From positions 1 through 36,960 of the forward strand of contig NVUH01000024.1 of assembly GCA_002401855.1 (NCBI GenBank): DNA of 36,960 nucleotides. Direction: 5' to 3'. The notes beneath the pieces are model-generated. The model was given only the letters and a program-made list of their open reading frames with translations. It was not told where the DNA came from and made no database searches. The DNA is from Hyphomicrobiales bacterium. GTDB taxonomy: Bacteria > Pseudomonadota > Alphaproteobacteria > Rhizobiales > OSC116. Position numbers and translations under genes: made by a program. Positions 24,552 to 32,500 of this stretch are shown one piece after another. The first letter of the stretch is position 1; the number at the start of each line of letters is the position of its first letter.

Positions 24552-25313
24552 TTATATGGCAAGCTCCAACCATTGTTTTCTCACATTTGTTGGTGTTTCA
24601 CCAAATTGTTTATGAAATGCACGGCTCAACGCCTCGCCAGATTGATAACCATATTTAACCGCAACATTCTGCACCCGCACGCCTTTTACAATGTCTTGCC
24701 GCGCCAAAATCAACCGCCAACGGCGCAAATACCCCATCGGTGTTTCTTGCACAACATTCGAAAACAATTCGCAAAACCGACTTAAAGATAGGCCCGCAAT
24801 TTGCGCCAAATCCTCGTTTTTCCATTTTTTAGAAGGGTTATCATGCATCGCCACAATAGCACGCCCCAACCGCTTATCATTCAAACCACCAAACAAGCCC
24901 TTGCGTATTTTACCCTGTTCAATTTGCACCCGCATCAACCGAATGATTAATATTTCCGCCAAACGTGACAATACTGATGCTGAACCACATCTTTTATTGT
25001 CGTTTTCCACTTTTAACAAAGTGACAATGGCCGCTGTTTCGCTATCTTGGGTTAAATCCAATTCCAAAACATCAGGCAATGCCGAGAATAACGGGTTGCT
25101 TTCCCCGCCCCAACTCACCTCAGCTTTAAACGCCAATCTCTCAGACGTAAATGGCTGATAAGCTAATTTCTTATGCGGGCAAAGCACCACCCGCGATGGC
25201 AGGTTAGAAGCTATATCGGCGTAAACAAATAAATCAGCATCATCTGCCTCGGTGGGTTCCACGCCAAGTTCAAAATGTGCCATCAAAGAGGATAATCTAT
25301 CAAATTTAGTCAT
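24552..25313 (-). CDS. AraC-family regulator with cupin-type N-domain
   Basis: A 253-residue regulator of the 'AraC N-terminal cupin_6' architecture. 'VVLCPHKKLAYQPF' is the cupin region, 'RCGSASVLSRLAEILIIRLMR' links the domains, and the C-terminal HTH pair includes 'EDLAQIAGLSLSRFCELFSNVV' and 'AVKYGYQSGEALSRAFHKQFGETP' (as pattern). These regulators typically control an adjacent divergent gene with a redox or reductase function. Here the peroxiredoxin-like gene at 25402 is the obvious candidate across an 88-bp spacer. Confidence 0.88.
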   Translation of the reverse strand: MTKFDRLSSLMAHFELGVEPTEADDADLFVYADIASNLPSRVVLCPHKKLAYQPFTSERLAFKAEVSWGGESNPLFSALPDVLELDLTQDSETAAIVTLLKVENDNKRCGSASVLSRLAEILIIRLMRVQIEQGKIRKGLFGGLNDKRLGRAIVAMHDNPSKKWKNEDLAQIAGLSLSRFCELFSNVVQETPMGYLRRWRLILARQDIVKGVRVQNVAVKYGYQSGEALSRAFHKQFGETPTNVRKQWLELAI

Positions 25314-25401
25314 AATCGGGTTTTAAATCAGGTTTAAAGGATAAAAACATATTTAAACACTGTTATACACAAGGTCAAGAATAAACTTGAAGGAGATAGG
25401 A

Positions 25402-25938
25402 ATGCTAATTCCAAGACAAAAAGTTCCAAACTTAAAATTGAAAACTCTCAATCACGGCGATTTTGATTTGAGCCAAGAAACTGCAAAAGTCGGAACTGTG
25501 GTTTGTTTTTACCGCGGCCTACATTGCCCACTTTGCATTAAATATTTAACCCAGCTTTCAAAACTTTTGCCCGAATTTGAAAAACGTGGCGTCAATGTCA
25601 TTGCCATCAGCGCCGATGGCGAAGAACGCACCAAAGACTTAGCGAGCCGCCTCGAATCAAATGATCTAAGATTGGGCTATGATTTAGACCTTAAAAAAGC
25701 TCGCGAATGGGGATTATATATTTCAACATCACGCGGCAAAACCTCTATTGGCATTGAAGAACCTGATTTATTTTCAGAACCTGGTTTATTCATGATAACA
25801 CCCGACCAAAACCTATATTTTGGCGTTGTGCAAACCATGCCATTTGTGCGTCCGCATTTTTCAGAACTCATTGGTGCAATAGATTTCATAATTGAAAAAG
25901 ACTATCCAGCACGAGGCCAATATACAGGCCAAGTATAA
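25402..25938 (+). CDS. Peroxiredoxin-like thioredoxin-fold protein (AhpC/TSA)
   Basis: A 178-residue thioredoxin-fold protein of the AhpC/TSA superfamily. The active site is 'FYRGLHCPLCIKYL', a CPLC motif, in the slot where typical peroxiredoxins have 'P-T-F-V-C'. It is therefore of the peroxiredoxin-like (DUF899-neighbour) type. It should reduce peroxides or disulfides in the cytoplasm. AAGGAGATAGGA precedes the ATG at 25402, so that start is preferred to an in-frame TTG at 25387. The divergent AraC regulator probably controls it. A 10-bp stem-loop follows the stop. Confidence 0.86.
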   Translation: MLIPRQKVPNLKLKTLNHGDFDLSQETAKVGTVVCFYRGLHCPLCIKYLTQLSKLLPEFEKRGVNVIAISADGEERTKDLASRLESNDLRLGYDLDLKKAREWGLYISTSRGKTSIGIEEPDLFSEPGLFMITPDQNLYFGVVQTMPFVRPHFSELIGAIDFIIEKDYPARGQYTGQV

Positions 25939-25954
25939 GACCATTCACCCAATA

Positions 25955-25979
25955 ATGATGCCTCCACACGAGGCATCAT
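25955..25979. terminator. Stem-loop between convergent genes
   Basis: ATGATGCCTC and GAGGCATCAT form a perfect 10-bp stem with a 5-nt loop, 16 nt after the peroxiredoxin stop and 28 nt beyond the 3' end of the convergent dehydrogenase. There is no T-run on either side, so it may be a weak or Rho-assisted bidirectional terminator or an mRNA-stabilising hairpin. Confidence 0.5.
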
Positions 25980-26006
25980 ATAACTTCATAGCCTACAACA
26001 ATGATT

Positions 26007-27071
26007 TTAATCAGGCATTTTTATCTGTATTTTTATATCCAATGCATGACCAGCTGCGGCGCGATCAAACGCTTCAACACTGTCTTTAAAATCATATGTT
26101 GCCGATATAAGTGGCGCTAAATCAATTTTTCCCGCTGCAATAATATCAATCGCGCGGTTGTAAATATTGGCATATCTAAACACCGTTTCCATGCGTATTT
26201 CTTTGCTCTGCGCCGCCACAATGTCAAGCGCAATGCCTTCAACCGGCATGCCAACGAAAACCAAACACCCACCGGGGCGTATTGGATCAAAAATTCCATT
26301 ATATGCAGTGGGATGCCCACTACATTCAAACAAAACATCAACCCCCCAACCATCAGTTTCAGCAGCAATCACGTCCTTAACCGAGTTAGCATTTTTCACT
26401 AAAATCGGAACAATACCATCATATTGCGCCGCCACATCCAATTTTTCTTGCACCACATCGCTAATATAAACCTTGGCACAACCACCAGCCAAGGCAGATA
26501 AAGCCGTCAACACACCAATCGGTCCTGCCCCCATCACCAAGCCAATGTCACCGGGCATAATCTTAGCTTTGCTGGCACTTTGCAAACCAATAGCAAACGG
26601 CTCAACCATCGCACCATGCGCAAAACTCACATTATCTGGCAATTTATAAGTAAACGCCGCAGGGTGAACAACCTTATCAGTCAAACATCCATGAATAGGC
26701 GGGGTTGCCCAAAAGTTAACCGATGGATCAACATTATATAAGCCCATTTTCGAAGCACGTGATGATAAATCAGGAATGCCAGGCTCCATACACACCCGAT
26801 CGCCAACTTTAAGACCTTTAACCTCAGCACCAATCCGCACAATAACCCCAGCCGCTTCATGACCCAAAACCATCGGCTCATTCACAATATAAGGGCCAAT
26901 ACGACCATGCGTATAATAATGCACATCACTCCCGCAAATCCCAACAACATCAATACGAATTTCTACGTCCGAGCCACCCAATTCATGCGACAATTCAATC
27001 TCACGCAAACTTAATTCATGTTTTTTTTCAAGCACAAGCGCAAGGCTTACGCGCTTTGTATGATCACTCAT
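26007..27071 (-). CDS. Zinc polyol dehydrogenase (xylitol/sorbitol dehydrogenase-like)
   Basis: A 354-residue zinc-dependent medium-chain dehydrogenase that oxidises a polyol with NAD. The catalytic zinc site is set by '[16 protein letters not shown]' and 'LGHEAAGVI'; '[11 protein letters not shown]' and the Rossmann '[10 protein letters not shown]' follow. The structural four-cysteine zinc loop is missing (the segment reads '[13 protein letters not shown]'), as in part of the sorbitol/xylitol dehydrogenase branch. It stands alone, with no sugar importer or kinase beside it. Upstream (27.1-27.25 kb) lies an IS3 relic, so its promoter region may have been altered. Confidence 0.88.
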   Translation of the reverse strand: MSDHTKRVSLALVLEKKHELSLREIELSHELGGSDVEIRIDVVGICGSDVHYYTHGRIGPYIVNEPMVLGHEAAGVIVRIGAEVKGLKVGDRVCMEPGIPDLSSRASKMGLYNVDPSVNFWATPPIHGCLTDKVVHPAAFTYKLPDNVSFAHGAMVEPFAIGLQSASKAKIMPGDIGLVMGAGPIGVLTALSALAGGCAKVYISDVVQEKLDVAAQYDGIVPILVKNANSVKDVIAAETDGWGVDVLFECSGHPTAYNGIFDPIRPGGCLVFVGMPVEGIALDIVAAQSKEIRMETVFRYANIYNRAIDIIAAGKIDLAPLISATYDFKDSVEAFDRAAAGHALDIKIQIKMPD

Positions 27072-27139
27072 TACATTTCCTTTAAAATATCTTTACGATA
27101 GCAAACAAAACCACCACATTGAAGCGGGGCAAAATAGAT

Positions 27140-27250
27140 TTACTTTTTATAAACCAAAGCTAGTTTCCGTACTGGCGTTATTCCACCATAGCCATGTTAG
27201 GCCGCTCATTATTATATGTCCACAACCAGTTTATAGCAGACAATAGCGAT
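27140..27250 (-). pseudogene. Relic of IS3-family transposase OrfB (C-terminus)
   Basis: On the minus strand the sequence reads '...AINWLWTYNNERPNMA', then after a one-base slip 'GGITPVRKLALVYKK' and a stop at 27140-27142. This is the C-terminal signature of IS3-group OrfB integrases (W-L-x-x-Y-N-x-E-R-P-N-M-A-x-G-G-I-T-P). Only about 37 codons remain, with one frameshift and no intact ends visible. It lies between the polyol dehydrogenase and the DUF998-like gene and marks the left limit of the accessory island. Confidence 0.85.
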
Positions 27251-27275
27251 ATAAAAAGCCTGTTATGTAGAATTC

Positions 27276-27935
27276 TTACAAAAGCTTCAGGCTCCCATAA
27301 CTTTTATATTCTCTATACATCGCAAATGACAATGCAAATATTACGCCCTGCAATGCAAAAATGTTAACCCGTTCAACTAGGCCTATGATCGGTAATTCAT
27401 TGGCAATCACAAATCCCGTTGAAACACCTGATATTGTTATTATTATGCCACTGATAAGAATGTACAGCCCCAATTTTTTCATCCTTTGTATTCTTAGAAA
27501 TCCAATACCCAATAAAAATGTAAAGCTGATTGTGGTGACGACCACAATAATTGTCACAATTATATGCATCACATTCTGAAACGAAAATTGCTCAATACCA
27601 GATGATTCTAACGGAAATAACATATAACCGACAAATGAAACGGCTTCCATTACAACCAATAATAATAGTCCAATTCGCAGCAATTTAGAATCATGTTGTT
27701 TTATAAGCCTATATAAAACGACCGCAAAAATTAGAGCCAGAATTCCATACATATTAGTCATCACTGAAAGCAGAGTTTTATTCGGTGCACCAATACTGGT
27801 TAAATCACTTATAGATTGCTCCATATGGCTATAGCCACCCCATAAAACCCCTCCAACGACCACGTGCAAAAGATATGTAATCGCACTTATCATCCCGCTC
27901 AAAAGAGCAATTTCATAAAATGTTTCTTTATTCAA
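27276..27935 (-). CDS. DUF998-like integral membrane protein
   Basis: A protein of about 219 residues with six or seven hydrophobic helices. The loop 'GYSHMEQSISDLTSIGAPNKT' after the second helix is the hallmark of DUF998 proteins (pattern: Y-S-x-x-x-x-x-I-S-D-L-x-x-x-x-A-P). Function unknown. No ATG suits the N-terminus; TTG at 27935 sits 8 nt after GAGGG and is chosen over TTG at 27950. Its base composition is AT-rich like the surrounding island. It lies between an IS3 relic and the MacB-type operon and does not obviously belong to either. Confidence 0.75.
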   Translation of the reverse strand: MNKETFYEIALLSGMISAITYLLHVVVGGVLWGGYSHMEQSISDLTSIGAPNKTLLSVMTNMYGILALIFAVVLYRLIKQHDSKLLRIGLLLLVVMEAVSFVGYMLFPLESSGIEQFSFQNVMHIIVTIIVVVTTISFTFLLGIGFLRIQRMKKLGLYILISGIIITISGVSTGFVIANELPIIGLVERVNIFALQGVIFALSFAMYREYKSYGSLKLL

Positions 27936-28328
27936 CGATACTGCCCTCAAATTTCTTGGTTTTGAGCAAACGACGTAGGACTATGGTAGTTTAACATTAG
28001 CCAAGCGGCCAAGTGTGGTCAAGAGATGCTGAATTATATCAGACTTATTTGAAAGGTGACGCGGTGCCAACAATCAAACATGGTCGAACCCAAATAATAG
28101 GTGCAGCAATACTTTTTATGAAAAAATGGTGTGCCATCAGTGATAAAAGTTAGAACTGGATTGAGTTAATTCATTTTACTAAAAATATTTAAATAATAGC
28201 GTTTTAGACAAATAGTTAGCTCATATTTATTTCAAATATTAACTTAAAAAATACTCGCCTAAGTCAAAAATTAAGATAGCTAGGAAAACTCCACTTTACT
28301 ATTTACCTTCAACACTCCCCTCATTGTT
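27936..28328. other. Non-coding stretch with decayed sequence
   Basis: About 390 bp without an intact gene. From about 28020 to 28170 a broken plus-strand frame reads fragments such as 'YLKGDAVPTIKHGR' and 'FMKKWCAISDKS' before stops, which looks like a decayed ORF of unknown family. It contains the first copy of the diverged repeat at 28126-28172. The rest is simple AT-rich sequence, and I see nothing further. Confidence 0.5.
28126..28172 (+). repeat. Diverged dispersed repeat, copy 1
   Basis: This 47-nt segment matches 32071-32117 at 37 of 47 positions in an ungapped hand alignment. Both copies read 'W-C-x-I-S-D' and 'N-W-I-E-L-I' in the same frame; copy 1 has a stop between the two blocks. 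It is probably a relic of the same former element. Confidence 0.6.
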
Positions 28329-29537
28329 TTATTGATACCGCAACGCATCTATTGGGTTTAAGCGTGCAGCCCTGCGTGCTGGAAAATAGCCAAATACAAT
28401 GCCCACTACAGCCGAAAACAGAAAAGCATATAATATAATCGAAAGGCTGGGTGAAAACGGAATTGATAGCCAGATAGAGCCAGCATAAGCCAATAATAAA
28501 CCTAGAACGATGCCAAGAACACCACCAATGATTGACAACACCACGGCTTCAACCAAAAACTGCATTAACACTTGCTGTTCAGATGCGCCGACAGCCAAAC
28601 GAATGCCAATTTCACGGGTGCGTTCTGTCACCGATACCAACATTATATTCATAATGCCGATGCCACCAACCAACAAGCTTACCGCAGCAACTGAAGATAA
28701 TAAACCAGTCAGTACGCCTGTCACACTGGTCATCATAGTGGCCATTTGCTTCATGTCTCTGACATCAAAGTCATCTTCTTCATCAGTCGTAATGCGGCGA
28801 CGTTCTCGTAGCAAGTTTTCAATTTCTGTTTTGGCTTTGTCTGTAGAAATGCCATCACGCACAGTTGCATAAATCATAGTCACATCTTGGTTACCCGCTA
28901 TACGGCGGTGAAACGCCTTAATCGGCATTAAAATAACATTGTCTTGGTCATTACCAAAACTCGAAGCGCCCTTTTCTTCCAATACGCCGATGATTTTACA
29001 TGAGGCATTTTTTAACCGTATGGTTTCACCAAGCGGATTGCCACTGCCAAAAAGTTCTTCCCTAATCGTTTGACCTAATAGACATACTGATGTACCAGAT
29101 CTAATTTCACTTTCATAAAATTCACGACCACTTGATAGATCCCAATCTCTAACGATAAAATAACGATTATCTGTTCCGACAATTGAACTTGAGTAATTAT
29201 TATTACCAAAAATAACTTGCACTTGAGAAGAGCTAGATGGCGCTGCGCTTTGTATTTTGGCGATTTGATCTTCTATCGCATCGACATCTTTGAGCTTAAA
29301 ACTTGTACCACCACCACCAGCGCTATTCGGGCCACCACCGCGACCAGATGAAATCATCAATAAATTTGTACCCAAAGAGGCGACATTTGCCTCAACTTGA
29401 TCGGTTGACCCTTGCCCGACAGTTACCATTGAAATAACCGCAGCAACACCAATAATAACCCCCAAAACAGTCAAGAATGAGCGCATAGTGTTGCTGATGA
29501 TAGCCTGAATTGCAAGGCGTAAGGTTTCAAAAAACAT
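28329..29537 (-). CDS. MacB/FtsX-type ABC exporter permease
   Basis: A 402-residue permease of the type VII (MacB) mechanotransmission family. One membrane helix lies at the N-terminus (about 18-42), then a large periplasmic MacB_PCD domain (about 45-270), then three C-terminal helices with the FtsX domain ('GGIGIMNIMLVSVTERTREIGIR', as pattern, is the coupling region) and the ending 'FGYFPARRAARLNPIDALRYQ'. Unlike E. coli MacB, the ATPase is a separate gene. The ATG at 29537 follows AGGGAGGG and lies 1 nt after the ATPase stop. A Gly-rich loop at about 68-81 is unusual. It should power a tripartite pump with the MacA-like protein. Confidence 0.9.
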   Translation of the reverse strand: MFFETLRLAIQAIISNTMRSFLTVLGVIIGVAAVISMVTVGQGSTDQVEANVASLGTNLLMISSGRGGGPNSAGGGGTSFKLKDVDAIEDQIAKIQSAAPSSSSQVQVIFGNNNYSSSIVGTDNRYFIVRDWDLSSGREFYESEIRSGTSVCLLGQTIREELFGSGNPLGETIRLKNASCKIIGVLEEKGASSFGNDQDNVILMPIKAFHRRIAGNQDVTMIYATVRDGISTDKAKTEIENLLRERRRITTDEEDDFDVRDMKQMATMMTSVTGVLTGLLSSVAAVSLLVGGIGIMNIMLVSVTERTREIGIRLAVGASEQQVLMQFLVEAVVLSIIGGVLGIVLGLLLAYAGSIWLSIPFSPSLSIILYAFLFSAVVGIVFGYFPARRAARLNPIDALRYQ

Positions 29538-29538
29538 A

Positions 29539-30288
29539 TTATCCCTCCCTCTTACATTGGCTGTCAGATTCAATAATTCCGTCTCTAAAATCAATATGCC
29601 GATTGGCATAAACTGCCAGTTCAGGCTCATGAGTGACCATCAAAATTGTAATGCCATCATCCTCATTTAGTTTTTTTAAAATTTCCATAATTTCTTTACT
29701 ACGCTCAGTATCTAGGTTTCCTGTTGGCTCATCCGCCAATATAACATTAGGGCGTGTTACAATGGCGCGGGCTATCGCCACACGCTGCTGTTGGCCGCCA
29801 GAAAGTTGCGACGGCGTATGCTCTTCACGGCCTTTAAGTCCCATTTTATCCAACGCCTCAAGCGCTCGCTGTCGGCGTTCGTCCCGTGCTATACCCTTAT
29901 AAATCAAAGGTAATTCAACATTTTCTAATGCCGAAGTTCGAGCCAATAAATTATACCCCTGAAAAACAAAACCTAAATAATTACGCCGCAATAAAGCACG
30001 TTGATAGCGGTTTAAGTTGCCAACTTCTATGCCTTCAAATTCGTAAACACCAGAAGTTGGGCTGTCTAAACAACCGATAATATTCATCGCTGTCGATTTC
30101 CCAGAACCACTAGGTCCCATAATGGCAACAAATTCACCAGTATAAATATTCAAATTAATAGCATTCAATGCGTGTACGCGGGCCTCGCCTTCACCATAGA
30201 TTTTATTGATGTCTTTGAAGGCAATAAGCGGCACAGCTGTTTTTTGATCATTAATCAGAATTTTTTGCCCAGAAGTTTGCACCATCAT
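29539..30288 (-). CDS. MacB/LolD-type ABC exporter ATPase
   Basis: A 249-residue ATPase of the MacB/LolD/SalX group. Walker A is 'GPSGSGKST', the Q-loop is 'FVFQGYNLL', the signature 'LSGGQQQR' is canonical, and Walker B is '[12 protein letters not shown]' followed by 'VTHEPELA'. Its ATG overlaps the stop of the MacA-like gene (ATGA at 30285-30288). The first 20 residues before '[16 protein letters not shown]' are an unusual extension and a later start cannot be excluded. It couples ATP hydrolysis to the permease encoded 1 nt downstream. Confidence 0.92.
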   Translation of the reverse strand: MMVQTSGQKILINDQKTAVPLIAFKDINKIYGEGEARVHALNAINLNIYTGEFVAIMGPSGSGKSTAMNIIGCLDSPTSGVYEFEGIEVGNLNRYQRALLRRNYLGFVFQGYNLLARTSALENVELPLIYKGIARDERRQRALEALDKMGLKGREEHTPSQLSGGQQQRVAIARAIVTRPNVILADEPTGNLDTERSKEIMEILKKLNEDDGITILMVTHEPELAVYANRHIDFRDGIIESDSQCKREG

Positions 30289-31556
30289 TGCGAGGTCTCC
30301 ATATCGGTAATGATTAGATCACCTGCAGACACATCGCCTTTAAGAATTTGGGTGACAACACCATCACTTAAACCTGTTTCAACGATAACTGCCACGGCTT
30401 GTTGGTCTTTCAATATATATATTGTTTTTTCGCCATCAGCTTCTGTTTTAACTTGCTGCCTTTCACCGCCACCTTGAGGGCCACCGCCGCCCATAAACAT
30501 GCTCAACAGACCCGAAGAGCCACCAGAAGTGTCAGCTTCCTGCGTTGCAGGTGGCGCATAGCGCAACGCAGCATTAGGAACGGCTATAACTTGCTTAATA
30601 TGCTTCACAGTAATATCCGCAGAGGCTGTCATACCAGGTAATAAAGACAAATCTGAGTTATCGATAGTTAAAATGGCCTCATAACTCACCACACCATCGA
30701 TTGTTTCTGGTGAAAGTCGAAGCTCAGATATTTCAGCTGGATAGTCCCGATCTTGATAAGCTTCAACACTGAATGAGGCCTCGTTGCCAACTTTGACCAA
30801 TCCAATATCAGCTTCATTAATATATACTTGCAGTTCCATTTTAGTTAAATCCTCCGCCAAGGTAAATAAAGTAGGTGCTTGCGAAGACACCACAGTCTGC
30901 CCAACAACAACATCCCTGCCGAGCACCACACCATCTAGAGACGAATAAATGTAAGCTTTATTTAGGTTCACTTTATCAAGCTGAAGGTTGGCCTCTGCAA
31001 CCAGCACATTAGCATTGGCAATTCTCACGGCACTTTGGGCGCGAACATAGGCTAATTTAGCAGATAATAGTGCTTCAGAAGACACCACACCACCCATTTC
31101 AAGACGCTGATTGCTCTCATAAACTGCGAGAGTTTCTTCCTGCGTGGCGTTGGCATTAGACACTTGTGCTTTCTGGGCAATTAGTGTGGCTTTGCTTTGT
31201 TCAATCGAGGCTTCTAAATTTGCTGTATTCAGAGTTGCTAATATTTGGCCTTTTTTAACAGACTCATTAAAATCCACGGCAACAGAACTTATAATTCCAG
31301 AAAGTTCACTTGAAATATTGACCGCATTGGTGGGCTCAACAGTACCTGTGGCACTCACCGTCACCATAATGTCTGAAATTTTTGCAGCATCACTGGTATA
31401 TATATTTTGCGTGGGTTTAATAGAACCACTCCAACCATACCAAATAACCGCTAACAATAATACGCCAACAACAAACCATAAGAATTTACGAATCGGATGT
31501 TTTGTGTGGTCACTCGCACCCACAATTGTTTCAAGATCTATTTTTGACTTTACCAT
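30285..31556 (-). CDS. MacA-like periplasmic adaptor (HlyD/RND-type MFP)
   Basis: A 423-residue membrane fusion protein. It has one N-terminal anchor helix at about 26-45, a barrel-sandwich lipoyl domain ('DFNESVKKGQILATLNTANLEASIEQSK', shown as family pattern), an alpha-helical hairpin to about 200, a second lipoyl half 'SSLDGVVLGRDVVVGQTV', then beta-barrel and membrane-proximal domains. A Gly-rich low-complexity insert ('GGGGPQGGGERQQ', about 350-370) is odd. It would link the inner-membrane MacB-like permease to a TolC-type outer-membrane channel, which is not encoded here. It is the first gene of a leftward three-gene operon. Substrate unknown (macrolide, peptide or lipid). Confidence 0.9.
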   Translation of the reverse strand: MVKSKIDLETIVGASDHTKHPIRKFLWFVVGVLLLAVIWYGWSGSIKPTQNIYTSDAAKISDIMVTVSATGTVEPTNAVNISSELSGIISSVAVDFNESVKKGQILATLNTANLEASIEQSKATLIAQKAQVSNANATQEETLAVYESNQRLEMGGVVSSEALLSAKLAYVRAQSAVRIANANVLVAEANLQLDKVNLNKAYIYSSLDGVVLGRDVVVGQTVVSSQAPTLFTLAEDLTKMELQVYINEADIGLVKVGNEASFSVEAYQDRDYPAEISELRLSPETIDGVVSYEAILTIDNSDLSLLPGMTASADITVKHIKQVIAVPNAALRYAPPATQEADTSGGSSGLLSMFMGGGGPQGGGERQQVKTEADGEKTIYILKDQQAVAVIVETGLSDGVVTQILKGDVSAGDLIITDMETSQ

Positions 31557-31977
31557 ATAGCAATCTTTCTTATTACAAATTATTTAAACTTTAGAACCTA
31601 TCAAACAGAAAATTATCATAACAAATTCATAGGTAAAAACTCAGCGCCTGTTTCAGATAACTTATTAAATTTGAATGAAAATTAATCTCAATCCATCCAA
31701 AGCATAAAATAGACAGAAATGAGTTTATTGACATACATCAATAAGACCCGCAAACATTTGTTAAAAAGTGTAACAAGACAAAATCAAATTTGGTCATGAG
31801 TTGGCTATCGTCCGTTTTCTTGCCATATTCAACATGCCCACATCTACCAATCTCAGCAACCTAAAAATCGCCAGTAGATTAGTCGACACAGGTTAAAATA
31901 AAAACAATAAATACTGGTCGTGTCACGGTTTGATGCCGCTCCTTTAACCGCATATATTACATTAAAGGAGAATATAA
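31557..31977. other. AT-rich intergenic region between exporter operon and IS3 relic
   Basis: About 420 bp upstream of the macA-type gene, with no convincing ORF. It must hold that operon's minus-strand promoter, but no hexamer pair is strong enough to name. From about 31910 the sequence ('ACTGGTCGTGTCACGGTTTGATGC' and on to AAAGGAG) has the look of an IS3 leader running into the OrfA relic. Confidence 0.45.
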
Positions 31978-32085
31978 ATGGGAACAAAAACTACCTTAGA
32001 ATTTAGGCCGAAGGTTGTGCGTGTTGCACTAACCAGTGGTCTAACACGTAAATTTAATGTGGATTTTAGAATGGTGCACCATTAG
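31978..32085 (+). pseudogene. Relic of IS3-family transposase OrfA (N-terminus)
   Basis: After a good AAAGGAG site, the frame reads 'MGTKTTLEFRPKVVRVALTSGLTRK' and then leaves the family with 'FNVDFRMVHH' and a stop (35 codons). The first 25 residues match the N-terminus of IS3-group OrfA proteins (pattern: E-F-R/K-x-E/K-x-V-R-x-A-L-T-S-G-L-T/S-R). The remaining OrfA and all of OrfB are missing; the break falls within the helix-turn-helix. It points rightward, opposite to the OrfB relic at 27.2 kb. Confidence 0.82.
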
Positions 32086-32117
32086 TGATGAAAATGTGAA
32101 CTGGATAGAGTTGATTA
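32071..32117 (+). repeat. Diverged dispersed repeat, copy 2
   Basis: Partner of 28126-28172 (37 of 47 identities). In this copy the frame stays open and reads 'LEWCTISDENVNWIELIKV' and then a stop, so the repeat looks like the C-terminus of an unknown small protein. It begins inside the out-of-family end of the OrfA relic. Confidence 0.6.
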
Positions 32118-32150
32118 AAGTATAACAACATCAAATATTTATGGCTTTGA

Positions 32151-32317
32151 ATGATATCAGAACGCTTTCAACCATCTAATATTGGTAAATTCGTTAGGCA
32201 AAGTCGTGAGAAGCACAATATATTTCCGAATATAATTTTTTGATCCGTTTGGAAGGAAAATTAAATGAAAAACCATATATTGTAGTTGATAGAGAAGCTG
32301 TGTCCTTAAATCCCTAA
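32151..32317 (+). pseudogene. Decayed small ORF with a frameshift at a T-run
   Basis: From ATG 32151 the frame reads 'MISERFQPSNIGKFVRQS' and on to a TGA just after a T6 run at about 32237-32242. Shifting one base there continues as 'FLIRLEGKLNEKPYIVVD' and 'REAVSLNP' to a natural stop near 32317. The combined product would be about 55 residues of unknown family. The single slip and the surrounding IS debris suggest a recently broken gene. From here to the devB-like start at 32501 I see only AT-rich spacer. Confidence 0.45.
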
Positions 32318-32500
32318 ATAAAATGAGTTGATGCTCCACTGAGGCCATGTCGTCTTTTGAGACTGTATACTTAATATTTAGAATAAAAAAGCCCCGTTGC
32401 GAGTGCTTGATTGGTCTTTTGTCCTTGCGGTTCGGGTCATTTCAAATTACTGGTATAGGTATAAATAATTACTACGCTCGTTTGTTTACAGGATGGCTCA

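Noticed and set aside
28510..28872. Plus-strand open frame opposite the MacB-like permease
   Set aside because: Antisense to a strongly conserved gene; Thr/Ser/Met-rich composition typical of a reverse-frame artefact.
32383..32440. CGGGGCTTTTTT on the minus strand, suggesting a Rho-independent terminator
   Set aside because: No matching GCCCCG-type upstream arm is present on that strand, so no stem can form in front of the T-run.
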